Positions 8,702 through 17,342 of a stretch of 64,000 nucleotides of DNA are shown here, piece by piece (within the stretch, counting starts at the first letter, position 1; every line of letters begins with the position of its first letter). Origin of the DNA: Nocardioides sp. YR527 (GTDB taxonomy: Bacteria > Actinomycetota > Actinomycetes > Propionibacteriales > Nocardioidaceae); the NCBI RefSeq assembly GCF_900101045.1, contig NZ_FNFN01000001.1, positions 434,001 to 498,000 of the forward strand, given 5' to 3'. A program made the translations under genes and the position numbers. The notes below the pieces were generated by a model. The model was not told the origin of the DNA. It saw only the letters and a list, made by a program, of their open reading frames with translations, and did no database searches.

Positions 8702-9601
8702 GTGACGCGCCAGATCGCCCTGCTCGCCAACCCCACCGCCGGCCGTGGCCACGCCGACCAGATCCTCGATGCGGTCACCGCGAGGCTGGCGGCCTCGGGG
8801 GCCGTGGTCGAGCACCTGATCGGTGACGACGCCGAGCACGCTCTCGAGCTGGCCCGGAAGGCGGCCGCTGAGGGAGTCGACACCGTCGTGACACTCGGGG
8901 GTGACGGCATGGTCCATGTCGCGGTCCAGGCTCTGGCCGAGACCGAGGTCGATCTCGGAGTGATCCCGCTCGGCACCGGCAACGACTTCGCGCGGGCCCT
9001 CGGGATTCCCACCGGCGACCCGTTGGCTGCCGCCGACGTCGTCGTGGGCAACGAGCCCCGCCGCATCGACCTGGGGCACAGTGACGACACCTGGTTCGCC
9101 ACCGTCCTGGCCGCCGGGTTCGACGCAGCGGTCAACGAGCGGGCCAACGCGATGAGGTGGCCCCACGGCGACCTTCGCTACACGCTCGCCGCGCTGTCGG
9201 TGATCCGCAGCTGGAGGCCGGTGCCCTACCGGCTCGAGATCGAGGACGCGACCGGCGCGACGACGGTCCGCGAGCAGGAGGCGATGCTGCTCGCGATCGC
9301 CAACACCGAGTCGTACGGGGGAGGTCTGCGGATCGCGGCGGAGTGCGATCCCGCCGACGGGCTGCTGGACGCCATCCTCATCAAGCCGGTCTCGCGGCTG
9401 GAGTTCCTGCGCGTCTTCCCTGGCGTACGCCAGGCCAAGCACCTCACCCATCCTGCCTTCGAGCGCATCCGTGCCCGCCGGATCCAGGCCTCCGCTCCAG
9501 GCGTGATCGCCTACAGCGACGGGGAGCGCCTCGGGCCGCTGCCGGTCGATGTCGAGTGCGTGCCGTCCGCTCTCGGCGTACTCGTGCCGCCGCCGTCCTG
9601 A
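8702..9601 (+). CDS. Diacylglycerol kinase family lipid kinase
   Basis: A cytoplasmic or peripheral ATP-dependent lipid kinase of 299 aa, related to DgkB, YegS and sphingosine kinase. Visible motifs are NPTAGRG near the N terminus, the nucleotide-binding GGDGMVH loop (about 64) and GTGNDFAR (about 93). The C-terminal beta-sandwich has IANTESYGGG and DGLLD. Mycobacteria have a comparable order with tatC followed closely by helY. The lipid substrate (diacylglycerol, or a phosphatidylinositol precursor) is not resolved by sequence. The start is GTG at 8702, with a -10 placed for leaderless transcription. Confidence 0.9.
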   Translation: MTRQIALLANPTAGRGHADQILDAVTARLAASGAVVEHLIGDDAEHALELARKAAAEGVDTVVTLGGDGMVHVAVQALAETEVDLGVIPLGTGNDFARALGIPTGDPLAAADVVVGNEPRRIDLGHSDDTWFATVLAAGFDAAVNERANAMRWPHGDLRYTLAALSVIRSWRPVPYRLEIEDATGATTVREQEAMLLAIANTESYGGGLRIAAECDPADGLLDAILIKPVSRLEFLRVFPGVRQAKHLTHPAFERIRARRIQASAPGVIAYSDGERLGPLPVDVECVPSALGVLVPPPS

Positions 9602-9618
9602 TTGTCGGTGTCGGTCGA

Positions 9619-9624
9619 TAGGCT
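9619..9624 (+). promoter_or_regulatory. -10 hexamer TAGGCT of leaderless helicase gene
   Basis: TAGGCT ends exactly 7 nt before ATG 9632. This favours 9632 over the in-frame TTG at 9602. Confidence 0.6.
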
Positions 9625-9631
9625 CGGGGCC

Positions 9632-12412
9632 ATGGACGCCTCGCCAGCGGAGAAGTACGCCGCGTATCAGCGTGACAAGGGCTACCCCGTCTTCCGGGAC
9701 TTCGCCTCGCTCTACGACTTCGGGCTCGACGACTTCCAGATCGAGGCGTGCAAGGAGATCGAGGAAGGCAAGGGCGTCCTGGTCGCCGCGCCGACCGGGT
9801 CGGGCAAGACGATCGTCGGTGAGTTCGCCATCCACCTGGCGCTCGCGACCGGTCGCAAGGCGTTCTACACGACGCCGATCAAGGCGCTCTCCAACCAGAA
9901 GTACAACGACCTGGTCAAGCGCTACGGCCCCGACCAGGTCGGCCTGCTGACCGGTGACAACGTCGTCAACGGCGAGGCGCCGGTCGTGGTGATGACCACC
10001 GAGGTGCTGCGCAACATGCTCTACGCGGGCTCGCAGACCCTGATGGGCCTCGGGTTCGTGGTGATGGACGAGGTCCACTACCTCGCCGACCGTTCCCGCG
10101 GCGCGGTCTGGGAAGAGGTCATCATCCATCTGCCCGAGTCGGTCTCGGTCGTCTCGCTGAGCGCCACCGTCTCCAACGCCGAGGAGTTCGGCGAGTGGCT
10201 CACCACGGTGCGTGGCGAGACCACCACGATCATCGAGGAGAAGCGGCCGGTGCCGCTCTACCAGCACGTGATGGCCGGCCGCCGGATCATGGACCTGTTC
10301 GCCTCCTCCGACGTCGACGCGGCGGCCGGGTTCGTCAAGGAGGGCGCCCCGGTCAACGGCGAGCTGATGAGGCTGGCGCGCGACGACTGGGCAGCCGGAC
10401 GGATGACCGACCGGCGTACGCCCAAGGACAAGCGCAAGGGCAACGGCAACCGGCGGGTGGGCAACGGGCGCCGCGTCTGGATCCCGAGCCGCGTCGAGGT
10501 GATCACCGCCCTGCAGCGTGACAACCTGCTGCCGGCGATCAACTTCGTCTTCTCCCGGGTCGGCTGCGATGCCGCGGTGGGACAGTGCATCCAGGCCAAC
10601 CTGCGGCTGACCACGCCCGACGAGCGCGACGAGATCTTCGCCTACGTCGAGGAGGCCTGCGCCGACCTGCCCGACGAGGACCGCCACGTCCTGGGCTACC
10701 ACGACTGGATCGACGGCCTGACCCGCGGGGTCGCCGCCCACCACGCCGGGCTGCTGCCGGCGTTCAAGCAGGTCGTCGAGGAGCTGTTCCTGCGCGGCCT
10801 GGTGAAGGCCGTCTTCGCCACCGAGACGCTCGCTCTGGGCATCAACATGCCCGCCCGCACAGTGGTCATCGAGAAGCTCTCGAAGTGGAACGGCGAGGCC
10901 CACGTCAACCTCTCGCCGGGTGAGTACACCCAGCTCGTCGGCCGCGCCGGCCGTCGTGGCCTGGATGTGGAGGGCCACGGAGTCGTGCTCTGGCAGCAGG
11001 GGCTCAACCCGCGTGAGCTCGCCGGCCTCGCCTCGACGCGTACGTACCCGCTCCGCTCGAGCTTCAGGCCGTCCTACAACATGGCGGTCAACCTGGTGCA
11101 CCAATTCGGCCGGGCACGCTCGCGCGAGCTGCTGGAGCAGTCGTTCGCGCAGTTCCAGGCCGACAAGGCGGTCGTCGGGCTGGCGCGTCAGGTGCGCAAG
11201 GCCGAGGACGCCATGGAGGGCTACCAGGAGGCGGCGACCTGCGAGAAGGGCGACTTCATGGCGTACGCCGCGATCCGCCGCAAGATCTCCGACGTCGAGA
11301 AGTCCTCCTCCCGCGAGCGGCGTGCCGACCGCCGCGAGGAGATCATCGAGTCGCTCTCGAAGCTGAAGATCGGTGACGTGATCGACGTGCCGACCGGCAA
11401 GTTCGCCGGCTACGCCGTGATCGTCGACCCGGGCTTCGACCCGGACGGACCGCGTCCCTACGTCATCACCCAGGACCGGCAGGCCCGCCGCCTGGCGATG
11501 ATGGACTTCAACGTGCCGATCGCCGCCCAGACCCGGCTGCGGGTGCCGAAGTCGTTCAACGGCCGCAACCCGCAGATGCGCCGCGACATGGCCTCCCGGC
11601 TGCGGGAGAAGACCCAGGACCTGCGTCCGGTGCCCTACGAGGGGTCGCCGACCGCCCGCAAGGAGCGGAAGAGCTCGGCGGAGACCCTGATCTCCGAGCT
11701 GCGGCGCGAGCTGAAGATGCACCCCTGCCACGACTGCCCCGACCGCGAGGACCACGCCCGCTGGGCGGAGCGCTGGTTCAAGCTCTCGCGCGACACCGAC
11801 ACCCTGCGCCGGCGCGTCGAGGCGCGCACCAATACGGTCGCGCGCACCTTCGACCGGGTCTGTGAGGTGCTGGTCGCCCTCGACTACCTCGAGGGCGAGA
11901 CGGTCACCGAGCGCGGGACCCACCTGATGCGGCTCTACTCCGAGATGGACCTGGTCGCCGCCGAGGCGCTCCGCGAGGGGCTGTGGGACGACCTGACCCC
12001 CTCCGAGCTCGCCGCCGCCCTCTCGGTGCTGGTCTACGAGGCCCGCCGCGCCGACGACGCCACCCCGCCCCGCCTCCCCGGCGGCCGGGTCAAGGACGTC
12101 ATCGCCGACACCGTGCGGCTGTGGGGCCAGCTCGACGCCCTGGAGCGCGACCACAAGCTCGACTTCCTCCGCCAGCCCGACCTCGGCTTCGCCTGGGCCG
12201 CCTACCGCTGGGCCGAGGGCGACGACCTCGACGACGTCCTCGAGGTCGTCGAGCTCGCCGCCGGCGACTTCGTACGCTGGATGAAGCAGCTCATCGACAT
12301 GTGCGGCCAGGTCGCCGACGCCGCCGGCGACGTGCCTCTGCGGCGTACGGCCCGGCAGACCATGGATCTCCTCAAGCGCGGCGTCGTGGCGTACTCCTCC
12401 GTGGTCGAGTAG
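9632..12412 (+). CDS. helY: Ski2/Mtr4-like DEAD/DEAH-box RNA helicase (HelY)
   Basis: A 926-aa ATP-dependent helicase of superfamily 2. Motif I is APTGSGKT (53-60), motif II DEVH (about 145) and motif III SAT. Motif VI lies in the [12 protein letters not shown] segment near residue 435. The region after 540 resembles the arch and helical-bundle parts of Ski2-like enzymes, followed by a DSHCT-like domain at the C terminus ([10 protein letters not shown] to [17 protein letters not shown]). A HDCPDRE stretch around 700 contributes two cysteines. It matches the tatC-helY order of mycobacteria. A role in RNA surveillance or DNA repair is only inferred from family. Confidence 0.94.
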   Translation: MDASPAEKYAAYQRDKGYPVFRDFASLYDFGLDDFQIEACKEIEEGKGVLVAAPTGSGKTIVGEFAIHLALATGRKAFYTTPIKALSNQKYNDLVKRYGPDQVGLLTGDNVVNGEAPVVVMTTEVLRNMLYAGSQTLMGLGFVVMDEVHYLADRSRGAVWEEVIIHLPESVSVVSLSATVSNAEEFGEWLTTVRGETTTIIEEKRPVPLYQHVMAGRRIMDLFASSDVDAAAGFVKEGAPVNGELMRLARDDWAAGRMTDRRTPKDKRKGNGNRRVGNGRRVWIPSRVEVITALQRDNLLPAINFVFSRVGCDAAVGQCIQANLRLTTPDERDEIFAYVEEACADLPDEDRHVLGYHDWIDGLTRGVAAHHAGLLPAFKQVVEELFLRGLVKAVFATETLALGINMPARTVVIEKLSKWNGEAHVNLSPGEYTQLVGRAGRRGLDVEGHGVVLWQQGLNPRELAGLASTRTYPLRSSFRPSYNMAVNLVHQFGRARSRELLEQSFAQFQADKAVVGLARQVRKAEDAMEGYQEAATCEKGDFMAYAAIRRKISDVEKSSSRERRADRREEIIESLSKLKIGDVIDVPTGKFAGYAVIVDPGFDPDGPRPYVITQDRQARRLAMMDFNVPIAAQTRLRVPKSFNGRNPQMRRDMASRLREKTQDLRPVPYEGSPTARKERKSSAETLISELRRELKMHPCHDCPDREDHARWAERWFKLSRDTDTLRRRVEARTNTVARTFDRVCEVLVALDYLEGETVTERGTHLMRLYSEMDLVAAEALREGLWDDLTPSELAAALSVLVYEARRADDATPPRLPGGRVKDVIADTVRLWGQLDALERDHKLDFLRQPDLGFAWAAYRWAEGDDLDDVLEVVELAAGDFVRWMKQLIDMCGQVADAAGDVPLRRTARQTMDLLKRGVVAYSSVVE

Positions 12413-12446
12413 TCAGTTTCCGGCCCGCGAAAGGACACAAGCCCGC

Positions 12447-12540
12447 GCCGAGGCGTCAGGCGCGTCGGCCGAGACGGCACATCCGTGACAACTCGGCCTG
12501 CGCACGTGACGCTTCGGCCAGCGGGCTGACTTTTCGGCGC
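12447..12540. repeat. Copy A of a dispersed element built from five 21-nt units (two reverse, three forward)
   Basis: Reverse units begin at 12447 (GCCGAGGCGTCAG) and 12468 (GCCGAGACGGCAC). Forward units begin at 12485 (GTGACAACTCGGCC), 12506 (GTGACGCTTCGGCC) and about 12526 (CTGACTTTTCGGCG). Unit spacing is 21, 17, 21 and about 20 nt. The reverse and forward units can pair into one long interrupted hairpin. A second copy with the same spacing is at 49373-49466. It lies between helY and the ferrochelatase gene, both rightward. Confidence 0.75.
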
Positions 12541-12570
12541 GAGATTTCGACTCTGCGCAGCGTGAGCAAA

Positions 12571-12576
12571 TATCAT
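12571..12576 (+). promoter_or_regulatory. -10 hexamer TATCAT before the ferrochelatase gene
   Basis: TATCAT lies 6 nt before GTG 12583, and a weak TTCGAC stands about 19 nt further upstream. This suits leaderless initiation at GTG 12583 rather than at GTG 12562. Confidence 0.5.
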
Positions 12577-12582
12577 GGGCGG

Positions 12583-13689
12583 GTGGATGTCTCTCCTTAC
12601 GATGCTCTGCTGTTCGTCTCTTTCGGGGGGCCGGAGAAGACCGAGGACGTGGTGCCGTTCCTGGAGAACGTGACCCGGGGACGGGGGATCCCGCGGGAGC
12701 GGCTGGTCGAGGTCGGGCAGCACTACTTCGACCGTGGCGGGAAGTCGCCGATCAACGACCAGAACCGGGCCTTCCTGGCGGCTCTGCGCAGCGACCTGGC
12801 CGAGCACGGGATCGAGATTCCGGTCTACTGGGGCAACCGCAACTGGGACCCCTACCTGAGCGACACGCTCGCGCAGATGCGGGCCGACGGCATCGAGCGG
12901 GCGGCGGTCTTCGCGACCAGCGCCTACTCGTCCTACTCCTCGTGCCGGCAGTACCGCGAGAACCTCTTCGAGGCGTGCGACAAGAGCGGCGACGTCGAGT
13001 CCGGCCCCGTGCTCGACAAGCTTCGGCGCTACTACAACCATCCCGGCTTCGTGGCGCCGGTCGTCGACGGCGTGCTCGCCTCGCTCGAGGACCTGCCCGA
13101 GGAGGAGCGCGATGGCGCGCGGATCCTCTTCGTGACCCACTCGATCCCGACCTCGATGAACGACAACGCCGGCCCCGAGGGCAATGCGTACGTCGCCCAG
13201 CACCTCGACGTCGCCACGGTGATCGCCGAGCAGGTCGCGCAGCGGCGCGGGGTCACCCACGAGTGGGATCTCGTCTACTGCAGCCGCTCCGGGGCCCCGC
13301 ACATCCCGTGGCTCGAGCCGGACGTGAACGACCACCTCGAGGCGTTGGCGGCGAAGGGCACCAAGGCCGTGGTGATGTGCCCGGTCGGCTTCGTCTCCGA
13401 CCACATGGAGGTCGTCTACGACCTCGACACCGAGGCGATGGACACCGCCGAGAAGCTGGGGATCCACGCCCGCCGCAGCGCGACAGCGGGGGAGGACCCG
13501 CGCTTCGTGGCGGCCGTACGCGAACTGCTCCTCGAGCGCGCCGCTGCGGAGCGTGGTGAGGCCCCTGAGCGGCCTACCGTCGGTGACCTGGGCCCCGGGC
13601 CCGACCGCTGTCCCGCGGGCTGCTGCTTCAACCAGCGCTCGCAGCTGCCGACGCTGTCGGGAGAGGACTCGCCCCAGTACTCCGAGTGA
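12583..13689 (+). CDS. hemH: Coproporphyrin ferrochelatase
   Basis: Inserts ferrous iron into the coproporphyrin ring in the Gram-positive (coproporphyrin-dependent) haem pathway; the name cpfC is also used. The 368-aa sequence starts with [24 protein letters not shown], typical of the family, and has the active-site segments [19 protein letters not shown] and [17 protein letters not shown]. The C terminus has CPAGCC, the cluster expected for the [2Fe-2S] site of actinobacterial enzymes. Two in-frame GTG codons (12562, 12583) are possible; the -10 position favours 12583. No other haem gene is adjacent. Confidence 0.94.
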   Translation: MDVSPYDALLFVSFGGPEKTEDVVPFLENVTRGRGIPRERLVEVGQHYFDRGGKSPINDQNRAFLAALRSDLAEHGIEIPVYWGNRNWDPYLSDTLAQMRADGIERAAVFATSAYSSYSSCRQYRENLFEACDKSGDVESGPVLDKLRRYYNHPGFVAPVVDGVLASLEDLPEEERDGARILFVTHSIPTSMNDNAGPEGNAYVAQHLDVATVIAEQVAQRRGVTHEWDLVYCSRSGAPHIPWLEPDVNDHLEALAAKGTKAVVMCPVGFVSDHMEVVYDLDTEAMDTAEKLGIHARRSATAGEDPRFVAAVRELLLERAAAERGEAPERPTVGDLGPGPDRCPAGCCFNQRSQLPTLSGEDSPQYSE

Positions 13690-13701
13690 TCAGCCGCGGC
13701 A

Positions 13702-13707
13702 TAGGGT
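13702..13707 (+). promoter_or_regulatory. -10 hexamer TAGGGT of leaderless inositol monophosphatase gene
   Basis: TAGGGT ends 7 nt before ATG 13715 and no ribosome-binding site is present, the same geometry as pafA. Confidence 0.6.
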
Positions 13708-13714
13708 CGGCTTC

Positions 13715-14575
13715 ATGACAGAGCATCCAGCGCCGGCTCAGCCCGCACCCAAGCCCGGAGACCTGCTCGCGCTCGCGGTGGCGACCGCCCGTGCGGCCGC
13801 GGATCTCGTCCGCGAGCGGGCCGCCGGCGTGGTCGAGGTGGCGGCCACAAAGTCCACCGCGACCGATGTGGTCACCGAGGCCGACCGAGACACCGAGACG
13901 CTGATCCGGCGGCTGATCTCCCAGGAGCGTCCGGAGGACGCCTTCTTCGGTGAAGAGGGCGAGGAGACGATGGGCACCAGCGGCGTACGCTGGATCGTCG
14001 ACCCGATCGACGGCACCGTCAACTTCCTCTACGGTCTTGCGAGCTACGCGGTCTCGATCGCGGCCGAGTACGCCGGCGAGGTCGTCGCCGGAGCGGTCGT
14101 GGACGTGCCCCGCGGCACGCTCTACGCCGCCTTCCGACAGCCGGACGGATCGGTCGCCGCGGTGAAGAACGGCGAGCCCATCGGCGTACGTCAGCCCGCC
14201 GAGCTGGGGCAGCGGCTGATCGCCACCGGATTCTCCTACGACGCCGAGCTCCGCCGGGTCCAGGCCGAAGCGCTGGTCCGACTGCTGCCGGTCGTACGTG
14301 ACGTTCGTCGCATCGGCTCGGCGGCCCTGGACATCTGCGGGGTGGCCGAGGGGACCCTCGACGGTTACCTCGAGGAGGGGCTGCATCTGTGGGACCATGC
14401 CGCTGCCGGTCTGGTGGCGGAGGCCGCCGGTGCTCGTTGGGAGGCGACGACCGGCATCAGCGGTCGCCGGTTCGTGATCGTCGCACCGGCCCATGGCTAC
14501 GATGAACTACGGAAAGCGGCTGTTCAGGCTGGTTTTCTGCCAGTTGACTCGCTCCCGGGTGTCGTACCCGACTGA
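13715..14575 (+). CDS. suhB: Inositol monophosphatase family protein (SuhB-like)
   Basis: A Mg-dependent, lithium-sensitive type phosphatase of 286 aa acting on inositol phosphate or a related sugar phosphate. The two family signatures are present: WIVDPIDGTVNFLYG (metal site, about residues 90-104) and LWDHAAAGLVAEAAG (about 227). EEGEE near residue 75 supplies the metal-binding glutamate. In mycobacteria suhB lies in the same conserved neighbourhood as DUF4193, DUF3093 and dut, as it does here. The precise substrate is uncertain. Confidence 0.9.
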   Translation: MTEHPAPAQPAPKPGDLLALAVATARAAADLVRERAAGVVEVAATKSTATDVVTEADRDTETLIRRLISQERPEDAFFGEEGEETMGTSGVRWIVDPIDGTVNFLYGLASYAVSIAAEYAGEVVAGAVVDVPRGTLYAAFRQPDGSVAAVKNGEPIGVRQPAELGQRLIATGFSYDAELRRVQAEALVRLLPVVRDVRRIGSAALDICGVAEGTLDGYLEEGLHLWDHAAAGLVAEAAGARWEATTGISGRRFVIVAPAHGYDELRKAAVQAGFLPVDSLPGVVPD

Positions 14576-14609
14576 AAGCCGCTGGTTGATGTAGATCTAT
14601 GACCGGCTG

Positions 14610-14643
14610 GCGGCCGGGAAGGTCCCGGAGACCCGTCGGCCGC
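14610..14643. terminator. Hairpin downstream of the inositol monophosphatase gene
   Basis: GCGGCCG (14610-14616) pairs with CGGCCGC (14637-14643), with a second short GGG/CCC stem inside. There is no T-tract, so this is a possible intrinsic terminator only. Confidence 0.4.
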
Positions 14644-14705
14644 AGCCGCGTTCACCCACCCGAAACTCGCTGCTCATCTATACCCGTGATAGGGAATACC
14701 GGCAG

Positions 14706-14870
14706 ATGACAGAACGTTTCGGCGACGCGGATCCGGTTGAGTGTGCGAAATGCACGTTGATGGTGCACAATCACGGGCCGTGCCGCTGCCCTCGGGGGCG
14801 CGCGGGGGGAATGAAGATGAGTGAGAAGGGGAGTGGCGCATATGGCGACGGACTACGACGCACCGCGTAA
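14706..14870 (+). CDS. Possible 54-aa Cys-rich (zinc-ribbon-like) small protein
   Basis: This short frame reads MTERFGDADPVECAKCTLMV and continues with a HNHGPCRC segment, giving a CxxC-x10-CxC arrangement followed by a basic tail. It ends inside the DUF4193 gene, overlapping its first 29 nt in another frame. No ribosome-binding site precedes the ATG, and the upstream TATACC/TAGGGA stretches are only loose -10 candidates. The cysteine pattern is hard to dismiss but could be chance. No family is recognised, and the region could instead be a 5' leader of DUF4193. Confidence 0.3.
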   Translation: MTERFGDADPVECAKCTLMVHNHGPCRCPRGRAGGMKMSEKGSGAYGDGLRRTA

Positions 14871-15132
14871 AAATGAAGAGGACCAGTCCGAGGAGAGCAT
14901 CGAAGAGCTCAAGGCTCGTCGTCACGACAAGAACTCGGGCAAGGTTGACGAGGACGAGGCCGAGGCGGCCGAGTCGTTCGAGCTCCCGGGAGCCGACCTC
15001 AGCCACGAGGAGCTCGCGGTCGAGGTCAAGCCGAAGCAGGAGGACGAGTTCACCTGTATGAGCTGCTTCCTGGTCCACCACCGCAGCCAGCTGGCTGACG
15101 AAAAGAAGATGATCTGCTTTGACTGTGCGTAG
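14842..15132 (+). CDS. DUF4193 family zinc-ribbon protein
   Basis: A 96-aa acidic protein of unknown role, conserved across actinobacteria (Rv2699c family). The first two thirds are Glu/Asp-rich and probably extended (SIEELKARRHDKNSGKVDEDEAE contains the conserved core). The C terminus holds a four-cysteine zinc ribbon, CMSC...CFDC, around FLVHHRSQLADEKK. ATG 14842 has GAGAAGGGG upstream; an in-frame GTG at 14821 is less likely because family members begin MATDYD. A large hairpin begins 13 nt after the stop. Confidence 0.92.
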   Translation: MATDYDAPRKNEEDQSEESIEELKARRHDKNSGKVDEDEAEAAESFELPGADLSHEELAVEVKPKQEDEFTCMSCFLVHHRSQLADEKKMICFDCA

Positions 15133-15144
15133 CACAGTCAAAAA

Positions 15145-15210
15145 CGCCGAGTCGGCGCGTTTGTATAGCTTGCGCTAGCAAGCGCTCTGTACAAACGCGC
15201 CGACTCGGCG
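15145..15210. terminator. Perfect 21-bp inverted repeat downstream of DUF4193
   Basis: The arm at 15145-15165 starts CGCCGAGTCGGCGCGTTTGT. It is exactly complementary over 21 bp to 15190-15210. The 24-nt loop contains its own GCTTGC/GCAAGC stem. Runs of A precede and follow it. It is far longer than a normal terminator. Confidence 0.75.
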
Positions 15211-15212
15211 AA

Positions 15213-15232
15213 AGCCCGGCGTAAGCCGGACT
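15213..15232. terminator. Small hairpin, second of three in tandem
   Basis: AGCCCGGC and GCCGGACT pair with one mismatch around a GTAA tetraloop. It lies between the 21-bp hairpin and the DUF4235 terminator. Confidence 0.45.
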
Positions 15233-15241
15233 GACAAGCAA

Positions 15242-15268
15242 AAGGCCGCACGGAGTCCGTGCGGCCTT
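15242..15268 (-). terminator. Intrinsic terminator of the DUF4235 gene
   Basis: AAGGCCGCACGG and CCGTGCGGCCTT form a perfect 12-bp stem with a 3-nt loop, flanked by A and T residues. It is placed 18 nt beyond the minus-strand stop codon and could act in both directions. Confidence 0.8.
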
Positions 15269-15285
15269 GCTGCTATCTCAGGCGA

Positions 15286-15600
15286 TCAGGATCCGTCCTT
15301 CTCCAGCTGCTTCGGCAACCTACCGACCGACTTCACGTAGTAGTTGGCCGCACGGCGCTGGGCGAACATCCGCGCGAGCGCGACGGTGGCGCCGGTCGCA
15401 GCCGACCAGAGCACGGCCTCCACGAGGCGTACGTCGGGGTCGGCGGGGTTGGCCGGTGGCTTGCGTCCGGTGGACGCCTTCCAGCCGGTGGAGAGGACCT
15501 TGTTGGTGACCTTGGCGGCCCCGATTCCGCTGACGAGGGCCATGATCGCCCAGACCTTGTCAGCCTTGTCGGCTTTGTCAGCCTTGGTGGACTTGGACAT
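15286..15600 (-). CDS. DUF4235 family membrane protein
   Basis: A 104-aa protein of unknown function with two hydrophobic segments (about 16-33 and 63-80), matching the small DUF4235 family of actinobacteria. The N terminus carries a short lysine repeat (KADKADKADK) from a near-perfect 9-nt tandem repeat. It is followed by a strong terminator and is convergent with DUF4193. No mechanism can be proposed from sequence. Confidence 0.8.
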   Translation of the reverse strand: MSKSTKADKADKADKVWAIMALVSGIGAAKVTNKVLSTGWKASTGRKPPANPADPDVRLVEAVLWSAATGATVALARMFAQRRAANYYVKSVGRLPKQLEKDGS

Positions 15601-15635
15601 GCCTCGAGCCTAGGCCATGGCCGCGGGGTTGCCGC

Positions 15636-16094
15636 TCAGAGACTCGCTCGCAGGGCGTTGACGGTCTTCGCGAGCGCGACCGGGTGGCGGGTGAAGAGCA
15701 GCCAGTAGGGCGCCGGGTCGGCAGGGTCGTCGATGGTGACCCGCACCGCGCGCTTGAGGTAGGGACGAAGAAGCAGGTACGCCCTGGCGTCGGCGTCTCG
15801 CCCCGCCAGGTGATGCGCCTCGGTCTCGTCGAGCGCGACCGCCTCGCCGAGGAAGCGCGCCTCGATCCGGGCAGGCCCGGCGCGCAGGACGCCGTCGGCG
15901 ATCGTGATCCTGGCGTTGCCGAAGACGATCATGGCCAGCGCGAACAGGCCGCCGATCGCCGCGGTGATGCCCCAGGCGAGCGCGGCCGGTACCCACAGGA
16001 TGACCGCGATCCACAGGGTCGCCAGGAACATGACGCCCTGGACCCACCACCGCAGCGGCACGGTCAGTCGCTCGTCGTACGCCGGGGTGCTCAC
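15636..16094 (-). CDS. DUF3093 family membrane protein
   Basis: A 152-aa protein (Rv2698 family) with two adjacent membrane helices at about 17-55 ([20 protein letters not shown] and the next segment). A C-terminal PH-like domain carries [21 protein letters not shown]. Start GTG 16094 ([10 protein letters not shown]) matches family members; the longer frame to 16316 would overlap dut. The start codon sits inside a perfect 15-bp palindrome, which may be an operator shared with divergent dut. Function unknown. Confidence 0.86.
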   Translation of the reverse strand: MSTPAYDERLTVPLRWWVQGVMFLATLWIAVILWVPAALAWGITAAIGGLFALAMIVFGNARITIADGVLRAGPARIEARFLGEAVALDETEAHHLAGRDADARAYLLLRPYLKRAVRVTIDDPADPAPYWLLFTRHPVALAKTVNALRASL

Positions 16095-16104
16095 GATTCG
16101 TGAG
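16090..16104. promoter_or_regulatory. 15-bp perfect palindrome at the DUF3093 start
   Basis: CTCACGATTCGTGAG is a 7-bp inverted repeat around one T. A related half-site pair, TCACGAATCGGGTGA, occurs at 16127-16141 in the same divergent promoter region. Both resemble a regulator binding motif. Confidence 0.5.
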
Positions 16105-16154
16105 TTTTTCACGTCGATCAAGCCAGTCACGAATCGGGTGAGTCTCTCAGCATC

Positions 16155-16160
16155 TAAGGT
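16155..16160 (+). promoter_or_regulatory. -10 hexamer TAAGGT of leaderless dut
   Basis: TAAGGT ends 7 nt before GTG 16168 and no ribosome-binding site is present. Confidence 0.6.
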
Positions 16161-16167
16161 GCGGGTT

Positions 16168-16620
16168 GTGTCTGATCTCGAAGTGGCCCTGGTCCGTCTC
16201 GACGCCGAGCTGCCGCCGCCTGCGTACGCCCACCCGGGCGATGCCGGCGCCGACCTGCGAACGACCGTGGACGTGACCCTGAAGCCGGGGGAGCGCGCCC
16301 TGGTGCCGACCGGCATCGCGATGGCGCTGCCGCAGGGCTACGTCGGCCTGGTGCACCCGCGCTCCGGCCTGGCCGCCAAGCACGGGCTGTCCATCGTCAA
16401 CGCTCCCGGCACCGTCGACGCCGGCTATCGCGGCGAGGTGAAGGTGGCGCTGATCAACCTCGACCCCGTCGAGGCGATCGAGCTGCGCCGCGGCGACCGG
16501 GTCGCCCAGCTGGTGATCCAGCGTGTCGAGCAGGCTCGTTTCATCGAGGTCCCCGAATTGCCCGACTCCGTTCGTGGAGATGGGGGATACGGTTCTACAG
16601 GGGGCTTCTCCAACCGCTGA
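16168..16620 (+). CDS. dut: Deoxyuridine 5'-triphosphate nucleotidohydrolase (dUTPase)
   Basis: Hydrolyses dUTP to dUMP and pyrophosphate, keeping uracil out of DNA and feeding dTMP synthesis. The 150-aa protein contains all five trimeric dUTPase motifs: [41 protein letters not shown] and the C-terminal P-loop-like [15 protein letters not shown] 16168 is selected because the frame upstream is non-homologous and a -10 hexamer is correctly placed. It sits in the conserved DUF3093-dut-DUF3710 arrangement. Confidence 0.97.
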   Translation: MSDLEVALVRLDAELPPPAYAHPGDAGADLRTTVDVTLKPGERALVPTGIAMALPQGYVGLVHPRSGLAAKHGLSIVNAPGTVDAGYRGEVKVALINLDPVEAIELRRGDRVAQLVIQRVEQARFIEVPELPDSVRGDGGYGSTGGFSNR

Positions 16621-16672
16621 GGGATCAGTGTTAGATAAGTCTCCTCAGAGAATCACCGCAACCTGAAAGCAG

Positions 16673-17335
16673 ATGGTCGTGAAGTTCCGTCGCAAGTCCA
16701 CGCCCTCCCACCGGGGAGAGCCATCTGCATCGGTCGAGAACGGGCCGATGGCCCCCGAGCGGCCGGTGCCGGCGGCTCCCGAGGTCGGGCCGTTCGACAT
16801 CGACTCCGTCCCCGACGGGCTGATCACCGGGGACTGGGTCGACCTCGGCTCGATGATGCTCGCCCCCGCGCCGGGCAAGGAGCTGCGCCTGCAGGTGGAT
16901 GAGAAGTCCGGACAGATCGCGGCCGTGATGCTGACCGCCGAGGACGGCGCCATGGAGCTGCGCGCCTTCGCCGCGCCCCGCAACGGCGACCTGTGGACCG
17001 AGTCGCTGCCGATGCTGCGCGACGACGTCCAGCAGCGCGGCGGCGCGACCGCCGACCTGACGGGCCCGTGGGGCACCGAGCTGATCACCCAGATGAAGGT
17101 CAAGCTGCCCGACGGCCAGCCGGCCGTCCAGCAGACTCGCATCATCGGCGTCAACGGCCCGCGCTGGATGCTCCGCGCGACCATGATGGGCCGCCCTGCG
17201 ATGGAGCCGACCGCCGGCAAGGAATGGGAGAAGCTCCTCGAGCGGGTCGTCGTGCGCCGCGGTGAGGGGGCCAAGCCCAAGGGCGAGGCGCTCGAGGTGA
17301 AGCTTCCGCCCAACGCGCGTCGCGTGGAGAAGTGA
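16673..17335 (+). CDS. DUF3710 family protein
   Basis: A 220-aa soluble protein of unknown function (Rv2696c family). The conserved core runs from about residue 35 (GPFDIDSVPDGLITGDWVDL) through GKELRLQVDE and LITQMKVKLPDG to RWMLRATMMGRPA. The basic tail (GEGAKPKGEALEVKLPP) is variable. A TTAGATA stretch about 45 nt upstream may be its own -10. It is followed after 7 nt by the OB-fold gene, so the two are probably co-transcribed. Confidence 0.88.
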   Translation: MVVKFRRKSTPSHRGEPSASVENGPMAPERPVPAAPEVGPFDIDSVPDGLITGDWVDLGSMMLAPAPGKELRLQVDEKSGQIAAVMLTAEDGAMELRAFAAPRNGDLWTESLPMLRDDVQQRGGATADLTGPWGTELITQMKVKLPDGQPAVQQTRIIGVNGPRWMLRATMMGRPAMEPTAGKEWEKLLERVVVRRGEGAKPKGEALEVKLPPNARRVEK

Positions 17336-17342
17336 GCCGGTA

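Noticed and set aside
8285..12154. 1289-codon minus-strand open frame opposite tatC, the lipid kinase and helY
   Set aside because: It runs against three clearly conserved proteins and its translation is Gly/Arg/Val/Asp-biased, as expected for a codon-mirror frame.
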